A stretch of DNA of 8,365 nucleotides from assembly GCA_023429265.1 (NCBI GenBank), contig JAEYVS010000082.1, positions 1-8,365 on the forward strand. The letters are read 5' to 3'. The notes beneath the pieces are model-generated. The model was not told where the DNA came from, ran no database searches, and saw only the letters and a program-made list of their open reading frames with translations. Every line of letters begins with the position of its first letter. Positions within the stretch are counted from its first letter, which is position 1. Made by a program: the position numbers and the translations under genes. Source of the stretch: Bacteroidota bacterium (GTDB taxonomy: Bacteria; Bacteroidota; Ignavibacteria; Tepidaquicellales; Tepidaquicellaceae). Positions 1-5,793 of the stretch are shown in pieces.

Positions 1-1
1 T

Positions 2-934
2 TCAGACGGAGGACGTACGTGGGGCAATAGTAAACGCATTTACGGGTTCACTGGAAGAAAGCCATTCCAGGATAAAGAATGGATAGTCTCTGACCATACA
101 TCCTCTCAGTACAAAGGAAATCTGTATATCAGCTGGACAGAATTTGATGAGTATGACAGCGAAAACCCTAATGACAGCAGCCGGATTTTGTTTTCGATGT
201 CAAAAGATCAGGGACAGAGCTTTACCGAGCCGGTAGTAATATCCGATAGAGGCGGTTCTGCCAAAGACGGTGACAATGCCGTCGAAGGTGCCGTACCAAG
301 CGTCGGTCCGAATGGTGAAGTCTATATAGCGTGGGGAGGTCTACGCGGCATTGAATTTAATAAATCTCTCGATGGCGGTGCTACATTCAGTGAGGATATG
401 TGGATAACCGATCAGGTAGGCGGATGGTCCTATGACATACCGGGATTGTACAGATGCAACGGTCTTCCCTTTACAGCGTGTGACATATCAGGTGGGGATT
501 ATAACGGAAATGTTTACATTAATTTCTCAGACAGCCGTAATGGCGACCACGATATATTTATTGTAAGGTCTTCAGACGGAGGTGACTCCTGGTCTGATGT
601 CATTCGTGTGAATGACGACGCAGTGGGTAACGGCAAGGAGCAGTTTATGTCTCACTTTTGCGTTGATCCAGTAACAGGTGTAATGTATGTGCTGTATTAT
701 GACAGAAGGAATTACAATGACTTAAAAACAGATGTTTATCTTGCTATAAGCAGGGACGGGGGACTGACCTTTACAAATGAAAGGATCAGTGATACTCCAT
801 TTGTTCCTAACTCTAAAGTTTTTTTCGGTGATTATATCGGTATTAATGCTTATAATAACTTTTACTCTGCAATCTGGATGAGAATGGATGACGGGATTCT
901 TTCCATTATGAATTATTCCAATACGTTGCAATAA
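2..934 (+). CDS. Asp-box (BNR) repeat beta-propeller protein, sialidase-like fold, 5'-truncated
   Basis: The reading frame is open from base 2, so the gene begins left of the window; 310 residues of its C-terminal part are visible. Five Asp-boxes (S-x-D-x-G-x-[TS]-[WF]) mark propeller blades: SDGGRTW at the very edge, SKDQGQSF (nt 200-223), SLDGGATF (365-388), SSDGGDSW (569-592) and SRDGGLTF (749-772). The last blade has the phrase FFGDYIGI, which I recall as common in BNR proteins. Such folds occur in exo-sialidases and in non-catalytic secreted proteins. I see no sialidase arginine triad or RIP motif in this fragment, so enzyme activity is not supported. Export is likely for the family, but the N-terminus is missing and there is no recognisable C-terminal sorting domain. 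An internal TTG at 188 is a leucine codon, not the start. It ends 34 bases before dnaX and seems functionally unrelated to it. Confidence 0.85.
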   Translation, partial: SDGGRTWGNSKRIYGFTGRKPFQDKEWIVSDHTSSQYKGNLYISWTEFDEYDSENPNDSSRILFSMSKDQGQSFTEPVVISDRGGSAKDGDNAVEGAVPSVGPNGEVYIAWGGLRGIEFNKSLDGGATFSEDMWITDQVGGWSYDIPGLYRCNGLPFTACDISGGDYNGNVYINFSDSRNGDHDIFIVRSSDGGDSWSDVIRVNDDAVGNGKEQFMSHFCVDPVTGVMYVLYYDRRNYNDLKTDVYLAISRDGGLTFTNERISDTPFVPNSKVFFGDYIGINAYNNFYSAIWMRMDDGILSIMNYSNTLQ

Positions 935-968
935 GTTCTCCGTGTAATTTTTCAACTTTAAGATTCTA

Positions 969-2285
969 ATGTCCGAATATCAGGTATCTGCCCGGAAATT
1001 CCGTCCGCAGAAATTCAGCGAAGTCACATCCCAGGAGTTTGTTACCAGGACCCTGAAGAACGCTATTAAGACTAAAAAGATAGCGCACGCTTATCTTCTT
1101 AGCGGTCCCCGTGGTGTCGGTAAAACCACCATCGCACGTATCTTTGCGAAAGCAATGAACTGTGAGCATCCAAAGGACGGGGAACCCTGTGGAGAAGTGG
1201 AAATAAAGAATGAGACTGAATGTATCAGCTGCAGAGAGATAAGAACAGGTGTTCATCCTGACATAATGGAGCTCGATGCTGCCTCAAACCGCGGTATAGA
1301 CGATGTACGCGCCATACAGGATGCTGCGAAAATATTTCCGATGAAGGCTAAGTATAAGTTCTTCATTATCGATGAGGTTCATATGCTTACCGTTCAGGCA
1401 TTTAATGCTCTCCTCAAAATACTGGAGGAGCCGCCGGATTATCTTATCTTTATCCTCGCGACAACGAATCCCGAAAAGATACCCCAGACGATAGTAAGCC
1501 GCTGCCAGAGATTTTCTCTCCAGATGATAAAAGTCGATGAGATAATGGGAAATCTCAAAGCCATCGCTAAAGAAGAAAAGATAAAGATCGATGAAGAATC
1601 ATTATTTCTCATATCAAAGCTCGGTTACGGAGCGCTTCGTGACGCTCAGGGCATATTCGATATGGCTGTATCATATTGCGGTGAGGACATAAAGTACGAC
1701 GAGCTTAAGCAGTTCCTCAATCTCCCTGACAAAGACGTATATTTTAAGATAGCCGATCTCATACGGGACGGTGATGCAAAAGGTATTCTGAATTACTTGA
1801 GCGAACTGTCCGGCAGGGGAATGGATATGCATACATTTTATAATGGCATAACAGAGCATTTCCGCAACCTACTCATTATTAAAACAACTGATAATCCTGA
1901 CCTTCTCGATGAGTCTGACCAGACAAAGGAGCAGTTCAAACAGCAGGCTGAAGGCTTCTCTCAGGAGCAGATACTCAGGCTGCTCAAGGTGATATTCGAA
2001 GCGGAAAGCAGGATTAGATATTCGTCTAATCAGAAGATACTCTTTGAGGCTCTCATAGTGGAGCTTAGCAGTCTCAATAAAGAGGTTGTGGACATATCAT
2101 CGCTGATCTCAGAGCTGGACGCTCTCAAAAAAAAAATTCCAATAACGGGTAATACGGCTCCACAAGCCCAACAAAGATCGGTGCAGCCTCCCGGTCAGGA
2201 TGAAGAACCGGAGGAAAAGTCCGAAAGCGAAGTTCTGAAAAAGCTCAAAGACCTGTTCGACGTCGAAAAATTTAATACTAATTAA
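969..2285 (+). CDS. dnaX: DNA polymerase III subunit gamma/tau (clamp-loader ATPase)
   Basis: This is the motor subunit of the replicative clamp loader, which opens the sliding clamp and loads it on DNA. The 438-residue protein starts with the family's usual N-terminus (MSEYQVSARKFRPQKF), which fixes the ATG. AAA+ motifs run in order: Walker A GPRGVGKT (46-53), zinc-module cysteines C65, C74, C85 and C88, Walker B FFIIDEVH (131-138), sensor 1 around ATTNPE (164-169), the SRC arginine finger (177-179) and sensor 2 GALRDA (221-226). A collar/oligomerisation domain follows to about residue 375. The tail is short: a proline/acidic linker (about 391-420) and a final helix SEVLKKLKDLF. The spacing between the second and third zinc cysteines is 10 residues, against 2 in E. 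coli from memory. Codons 387-389 lie in a run of ten A that may generate a shorter gamma form. speB follows after 3 bases. Confidence 0.97.
   Translation: MSEYQVSARKFRPQKFSEVTSQEFVTRTLKNAIKTKKIAHAYLLSGPRGVGKTTIARIFAKAMNCEHPKDGEPCGEVEIKNETECISCREIRTGVHPDIMELDAASNRGIDDVRAIQDAAKIFPMKAKYKFFIIDEVHMLTVQAFNALLKILEEPPDYLIFILATTNPEKIPQTIVSRCQRFSLQMIKVDEIMGNLKAIAKEEKIKIDEESLFLISKLGYGALRDAQGIFDMAVSYCGEDIKYDELKQFLNLPDKDVYFKIADLIRDGDAKGILNYLSELSGRGMDMHTFYNGITEHFRNLLIIKTTDNPDLLDESDQTKEQFKQQAEGFSQEQILRLLKVIFEAESRIRYSSNQKILFEALIVELSSLNKEVVDISSLISELDALKKKIPITGNTAPQAQQRSVQPPGQDEEPEEKSESEVLKKLKDLFDVEKFNTN
2111..2152 (+). promoter_or_regulatory. Candidate slippage site in dnaX: A10 run with nearby stops in both other frames
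   Basis: Ten consecutive A (2127-2136) cover codons 387-389 of dnaX, just after the conserved core. An 11-A transcript, or a -1 ribosomal shift, reads N-S-N-N-G and stops at TAA 2150-2152, giving a 394-residue product. A 9-A transcript, or a +1 shift, reads F-Q and stops at TAA 2143-2145, giving 391 residues. A small hairpin (AGAGC 2111-2115 with GCTCT 2121-2125) sits one base before the run. In Thermus thermophilus, an A9 run in dnaX makes gamma by transcriptional slippage; E. coli uses A-AAA-AAG ribosomal frameshifting. The equivalent role here is an inference from position and architecture. Confidence 0.6.
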
Positions 2286-2288
2286 AAA

Positions 2289-3173
2289 ATGAAGACTTTA
2301 GGCATAAAAAAGAATTTTCTTGCAATGGAAGATGAGTACTCAAATTACAAGGACTCTGCCATTGTCATAGCATCAGCTCCGTATGAAGCAACAACGTCTT
2401 ACGGAAAAGGCACATCCAGAGGACCCGAGGCTATTCTGAAAGCTTCTCACTATGTTGAGTTTTTCGACGAAGAGCTAAATAAGGAGCTGGCCTTCGAAAA
2501 AGGTATTGCTACCCTGAAGCCAATGGAGTTCGGTGAAAGGAAAGGAAAGAAAGCTCTTGACCTTATATACAAAAATGTAAAATCTCTTATAGACGATAAA
2601 AAGTTTGTCGTCACACTCGGAGGCGAGCACTCCATTTCAACTGCACCCATAAAGGCTCATTACGATTCATATGACGATATTTCTATCCTGCATTTTGATG
2701 CTCACTCTGACTTTCGCGATACATATGAGGGAAGTAAATACTCCCACGCAAGCTTCGCTGCAAGAGTAGCGGAGTTCTCAACCGATATCACCCAGGTCGG
2801 CATACGCGCGCAATGCAGGGAAGAGTACGATTTCATCAAGGAAAAGAACATCAATACATTTTATGCATATGAAATAAGAGACGGAAAATACGGCGACAAT
2901 TGGCAAAAGGAAGTCATAAGTACACTAAAAAAGAATGTATACATTACATTCGACGTAGATTATCTTGATCCGTCCATAATGCCCTCTACCGGTACGCCGG
3001 AACCAATGGGTTTTCACTGGGAAGAAACAATGAAGCTTTTCAGGCTTCTTGGAGGAGGAAGACACGTTGTAGGCTTCGATGTGGTGGAGCTGGCTCCGAG
3101 AAAGGATTTTACTTATCCGGATTTCCTTACTGCGAAATTAATTTATAAAATGCTAAATTATTTCGTGAAGTAA
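2289..3173 (+). CDS. speB: Agmatinase (ureohydrolase family)
   Basis: The predicted reaction is agmatine + water to putrescine + urea, the second step of putrescine synthesis from arginine, in the cytoplasm. The 294-residue length is close to E. coli SpeB. All binuclear manganese-site motifs are present: GGEHS (111-115, ligand H114), DAHSD (137-141, ligands D137, H139, D141), SHASF with H153, and DVDYLDPS (222-229, ligands D222, D224). E267 closes the active site. The segment STGTPEP (233-239) is typical of agmatinases and resembles archaeal/Thermotoga-type members more than E. coli. The start at 2289 is supported by the usual N-terminal phrase APYEATTSYGKGTSRGPEAI lying at residues 30-49; it has only an A-run and no Shine-Dalgarno. 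It ends in TAATG, overlapping nth by one base. Arginase or formiminoglutamase are alternatives, but the motifs favour agmatinase. Confidence 0.9.
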   Translation: MKTLGIKKNFLAMEDEYSNYKDSAIVIASAPYEATTSYGKGTSRGPEAILKASHYVEFFDEELNKELAFEKGIATLKPMEFGERKGKKALDLIYKNVKSLIDDKKFVVTLGGEHSISTAPIKAHYDSYDDISILHFDAHSDFRDTYEGSKYSHASFAARVAEFSTDITQVGIRAQCREEYDFIKEKNINTFYAYEIRDGKYGDNWQKEVISTLKKNVYITFDVDYLDPSIMPSTGTPEPMGFHWEETMKLFRLLGGGRHVVGFDVVELAPRKDFTYPDFLTAKLIYKMLNYFVK

Positions 3174-3820
3174 TGACCGAAACCGAACTCAAAAAATACG
3201 CGGGAGTGATAGTAAAACGCCTCGCCAAACACTACCCTGATTCGGTTACTCATCTCGATCATAAAAACCCGTTCGAGCTTCTTATATCCACTGTTCTCGC
3301 TGCCCAGATGACCGATGAAGGTGTTAATAAAACGATGACGCCGCTTTATAAGACTAAATATAAGAAACCCCAGGACATCCTTAAGGACGGTTTTGAGAAT
3401 TTCCGCAATAACATAAAATCAATAAACTTCTATAATAATAAAGCGAAAGCGGTTATCTCTTTATGCGAAGACCTCGTGAATAACTACGGAGGCAAAGTCC
3501 CCGACACTATGGATGAACTCATCAAGCTCAAAGGCGTCGGACGTAAAACCGCGAATGTCGTACTGGGTAACTGCTTCGGTAAAACCGACGTTATCATCGT
3601 CGATACACATCTGAAAAGAGTATCACAGCGGCTTGGGCTTGTGGACAGCGATAAACCTGAAGTAATAGAGAAGGAGCTGAGCGAACTCATTACCGCAAAG
3701 GACCAGTTCAATTTCTCAATGCGGATTGGCGACCACGGCAGACAAATATGCAAAGCAAAGAAACCCTTATGCGAAGAATGCTTTTTGAATGATATCTGTC
3801 CGTCAGCTTTTAAAGTATGA
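3173..3820 (+). CDS. nth: Endonuclease III (base-excision repair glycosylase/AP lyase)
   Basis: This enzyme removes oxidised pyrimidines from DNA and cleaves the resulting abasic site. The 215-residue protein has the complete family signature: a helix-hairpin-helix KLKGVGRKTA (118-127) carrying the catalytic lysine K125, the catalytic aspartate D144 in VDTHLKR, and a C-terminal iron-sulfur cluster loop C193-x6-C200-x2-C203-x5-C209. These positions run parallel to E. coli K120, D138 and C187/194/197/203 (from memory). The ATG overlaps the speB stop (TAATG), so translation is probably coupled. A strong hairpin 20 bases beyond the stop probably ends the dnaX-speB-nth transcript. Confidence 0.96.
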   Translation: MTETELKKYAGVIVKRLAKHYPDSVTHLDHKNPFELLISTVLAAQMTDEGVNKTMTPLYKTKYKKPQDILKDGFENFRNNIKSINFYNNKAKAVISLCEDLVNNYGGKVPDTMDELIKLKGVGRKTANVVLGNCFGKTDVIIVDTHLKRVSQRLGLVDSDKPEVIEKELSELITAKDQFNFSMRIGDHGRQICKAKKPLCEECFLNDICPSAFKV

Positions 3821-3839
3821 ATAAGTAAAATACGAGTAC

Positions 3840-3874
3840 TGTTTCCCAAGCCCCAGCTTGGGAAACATTCTTTA
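3840..3874 (+). terminator. Strong hairpin after nth, probable intrinsic terminator or REP-like palindrome
   Basis: A perfect 12-bp stem (3840-3851 paired with 3856-3867; arms TGTTTCCCAAGC and GCTTGGGAAACA) closes a CCCA tetraloop. It is followed by TTCTTT and then by the TTTAAAC repeats. Position and stem strength fit termination of the dnaX-speB-nth operon, but the trailing T-run is short and interrupted. CCAAGC/GCTTGG palindromes of this kind also occur as dispersed REP-like elements in many genomes, so it may be a mobile palindrome that happens to terminate. Confidence 0.6.
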
Positions 3875-3898
3875 AACTTTAAACTTTAAACTTTAAAC
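3871..3898. repeat. Tandem heptamer repeat (TTTAAAC)x4
   Basis: Four exact head-to-tail copies of TTTAAAC occupy the space between the hairpin and the kdsC-like gene, ending 4 bases before its TTG start. The unit length is not a multiple of three and every reading frame through the repeat contains TAA, so copy-number change would alter spacing to the start, not a reading frame. It is too short and simple to be a CRISPR repeat. Confidence 0.9.
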
Positions 3899-3902
3899 TA
3901 AT

Positions 3903-4403
3903 TTGCCCGACCTTACTAAGATCAAAATGATCCTGATGGATCTCGACGGATGCCTGACAACAGGTCACCTTATCTACTTTGCCGGCGAGGATGGTAATGT
4001 TGTAAAAGACGCGAAGGTTTTCCACACTCACGATGGCTTTGGTATTGTAAGAGGCATTGAGCTGGGGATGAAATTCGCCGTCATCAGCCAGAGGTCATCA
4101 CCTGTGAATAAAATGCGCACCGATAAGCTTGGTATTCACCACCTTTTCGAAAACATCCCGGATAAGCTCATTGCGTTCGAAGAATTAAAAGCTCAGTACG
4201 GCTTTACCAATGAAGAGTTCGCATACATCGGCGATGACGAGTTTGATATCCCCCTTCTGAAGCAGGTTGGATTCTCTGCGGCTCCTGAGAGCGCGGTACC
4301 TGAGGTCAAAAAGCACGTCCACTACATATGCAAGCTCCGCGGCGGATACGGCGCAGTGAGGGAGTTTATCGATGAGATACTGAGAGCGCAGAAATTAATA
4401 TGA
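3903..4403 (+). CDS. kdsC: KdsC-like HAD phosphatase (probable KDO 8-phosphate phosphatase)
   Basis: The 166-residue protein is a small HAD phosphatase without a cap domain. Visible motifs are motif I DLDGCLT (D13 nucleophile, D15), motif II around S62 (FAVISQRSS), K88 as motif III, motif IV IGDDEFD (109-115) and the KdsC-type C-terminal RGGYGAVRE (146-153). KdsC hydrolyses KDO 8-phosphate in the KDO/lipid A pathway. The family also includes related sugar-acid phosphatases, and no other KDO genes are in view, so the substrate is inferred. Motif II reads S-Q-R where T-G-R is usual. The start is uncertain: TTG 3903 is the first candidate after an in-frame stop at 3894 and keeps eight residues before the core. 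The first ATG (3927) would leave only four residues before D13. No Shine-Dalgarno is visible. The VOC gene follows after 10 bases and is probably co-transcribed. Confidence 0.8.
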   Translation: MPDLTKIKMILMDLDGCLTTGHLIYFAGEDGNVVKDAKVFHTHDGFGIVRGIELGMKFAVISQRSSPVNKMRTDKLGIHHLFENIPDKLIAFEELKAQYGFTNEEFAYIGDDEFDIPLLKQVGFSAAPESAVPEVKKHVHYICKLRGGYGAVREFIDEILRAQKLI

Positions 4404-4413
4404 AACTAATAAT

Positions 4414-4827
4414 ATGACAGATAAGATCAGAGGTATCGGCGGCGTTTTTTTATATTCCAAAAATCCAAAAGAACTAGCTGAGTGGTATAGGGACGTGATG
4501 GGTGTGAACGTGGTTTTTACTGATGAGTATGATGCCTATTACTGTGAGTTCAGGTATCCGGATAAAGACGCTCCGTATGGTTATGCAAGCACGGTATGGT
4601 CGGTAATGAAAAGTAAAAAGGACATCGACAGGTCAGCACCGTCATTTTGTATTAACTACAGTGTGGATAATATGGATGAATTTTCAGCTCACCTGGCTGA
4701 GAACGGCATAGAGCTAAAGGAAATACACGAACACCCGGAAGGGAAGTTCACGCACTTCAATGACCCTGACGGAAACCAGATCGAACTCTGGGAACCGTCG
4801 GAAGAGTACTTTAAGATGGAAGGGTGA
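4414..4827 (+). CDS. VOC-superfamily (glyoxalase/bleomycin-resistance fold) protein
   Basis: The 137-residue protein has the size and paired beta-alpha-beta-beta-beta layout of a single VOC subunit. The first module begins GIGGVFLYSKNPKELAEWYR (7-26). The second ends in HFNDPDGNQIELWEP (114-128), the classic VOC ending with conserved glutamate E124. The position where glyoxalase I has its first metal histidine (here GGVFLY) has no histidine, so it is unlikely to be a standard glyoxalase I. Its substrate cannot be told from sequence; members include dioxygenases, isomerases, drug-binding proteins and antibiotic-modifying enzymes. It lies 10 bases after the kdsC-like gene and converges with the AraC gene 20 bases further on. 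A T7 run at 4840-4846 lies between them, without a clear hairpin. Confidence 0.82.
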   Translation: MTDKIRGIGGVFLYSKNPKELAEWYRDVMGVNVVFTDEYDAYYCEFRYPDKDAPYGYASTVWSVMKSKKDIDRSAPSFCINYSVDNMDEFSAHLAENGIELKEIHEHPEGKFTHFNDPDGNQIELWEPSEEYFKMEG

Positions 4828-4847
4828 AATAAGGATTAATTTTTTTA

Positions 4848-5744
4848 TCAATTACTCATATACTGCTTTTGATATTCCTTTGGTGTCAAACCGGCTACTT
4901 TTTTAAATAATCTTGAGAAATAAGGAGGATTCTCAAAACCAAGTTTATATGCAATTTCAGAAATACTATTCTCACCTTCAACCAGCATGTTCTTTGCTTC
5001 TGACACAATATATAAATGGATTAATTCCAGTGCGGATTTACCTGTTTCCTGCTTCAGCAAATCACTTAGATATTTAGGTGAGAGATTTAGTTTTTTAGCA
5101 ATACTATGTACACTGGGTAATCCTTCCAATTCGGATTCTCCTTCTTCGTAAAATGAAATAAGACATTTATTGAATTTCTTAACATTTGCTCCCGATAATG
5201 ATTTTCTATCTACAAATTGTCTTTTGTAAAACCGCACAGCATATTTCAATAAAGAATCAAGATGTGATAGAATGATAGATTTACTGAATTCATCAGGGTT
5301 ATTATGGTATTCTACTTCCATTTTGTTATATAGTGACCACATAACTTCTTTCTCTCTGGGTGATAGATGCAGCGCTTCATTAATTTCATAATCAAAAAAA
5401 CTATATTCCTTGATCTCATTGAATAACGGATGTCCAATCAAAAAATCTTCATGCAAATGAATAACGAAACCGTCCTCAGCTAATTCTAATCCGCGAGCCG
5501 TAAGCTTTTGCCCGGGCTTTGTAAAAAACATCCATCCGCGATTGTGGTCATACTTGGTTCTTCCATAGAACAATTCACCTGACTTTAAATTCTTAAAACA
5601 TATTACGTAAAAGTCACATACCAACTCCAAATCTTCCTTAAATTTTGGAGAATTTTTAATAACATTTAAGCTTAGCAGAGGGTTTTCCGGTGGTGGAAAA
5701 CTTTCTGCCTCGTCAAGTTCGCTTATTGTTTTAAAGTGCTTCAT
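4848..5744 (-). CDS. AraC/XylS-family transcriptional regulator
   Basis: The C-terminal ~100 residues of this 298-residue protein form the two helix-turn-helix units of an AraC DNA-binding domain. HTH1 is SVHSIAKKLNLSPKYLSDLL (211-230). HTH2 starts at 260 (SISEIAYKLGFENPPYFSRL) and leads into the signature ending GLTPKEYQKQY. The N-terminal part (about 40-125) is rich in beta strand with a cupin-like hint (GWMFFTKPGQKL) and would sense an unknown ligand. A helical linker (about 127-180) may mediate dimerisation. It is the last gene of the - strand operon, 49 bases after the dehydrogenase, and is the likely regulator of that operon. That link is inferred from position. A perfect AT-only inverted repeat lies between the dehydrogenase stop and this start and may tune its translation or transcription. 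Confidence 0.92.
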   Translation of the reverse strand: MKHFKTISELDEAESFPPPENPLLSLNVIKNSPKFKEDLELVCDFYVICFKNLKSGELFYGRTKYDHNRGWMFFTKPGQKLTARGLELAEDGFVIHLHEDFLIGHPLFNEIKEYSFFDYEINEALHLSPREKEVMWSLYNKMEVEYHNNPDEFSKSIILSHLDSLLKYAVRFYKRQFVDRKSLSGANVKKFNKCLISFYEEGESELEGLPSVHSIAKKLNLSPKYLSDLLKQETGKSALELIHLYIVSEAKNMLVEGENSISEIAYKLGFENPPYFSRLFKKVAGLTPKEYQKQYMSN

Positions 5745-5750
5745 TGTATA

Positions 5751-5783
5751 ATTTATTTATGATATGAATTTTTATAAATAAAT
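5751..5783. repeat. Perfect 10-bp AT-only inverted repeat upstream of the AraC gene
   Basis: ATTTATTTAT (5751-5760) is matched exactly by ATAAATAAAT (5774-5783) across a 13-base spacer. On the - strand the second arm ends 6 bases before the ATG of the AraC gene, so a hairpin would overlap the ribosome landing zone; as DNA it could be an operator. No U-run follows, so it is not an ordinary terminator. AT-rich sequence makes chance dyads more likely. Confidence 0.5.
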
Positions 5784-5793
5784 GCTATAGAAT

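Noticed and set aside
188..190. TTG as start of the Asp-box protein
   Set aside because: The same frame is open upstream to the window edge and carries another Asp-box (SDGGRTW) there, so this TTG is an internal leucine codon.
2127..2136. E. coli-type ribosomal frameshift cassette in dnaX
   Set aside because: There is no A-AAA-AAG heptamer, no internal Shine-Dalgarno and no close downstream stem; transcriptional slippage fits better.
2187..2214. Hairpin CCTCC(C)GGT / ACCGGAGG downstream of the dnaX A-run
   Set aside because: It begins 51 bases after the A-run, too far to stimulate ribosomal frameshifting there, and it has no U-run to terminate.
3484..3849. 121-codon open frame on the - strand
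   Set aside because: It lies antisense to nth, which has all catalytic and cluster residues; the antisense product has no recognisable motif. Other antisense frames at 722-955, 966-1256, 1671-1859, 2450-2650, 6170-6352, 6520-6705, 6877-7062 and 7721-7909 are rejected for the same reason.
3871..3898. CRISPR-like array
   Set aside because: The units are 7 bases and contiguous with no spacers.
4414..4827. Glyoxalase I (gloA)
   Set aside because: The first metal-ligand position lacks histidine and only the C-terminal glutamate is clear, so only the superfamily is supported.
4828..4847. Bidirectional terminator between the convergent VOC and AraC genes
   Set aside because: Only a T7 run is present; no stable stem precedes it on either strand.
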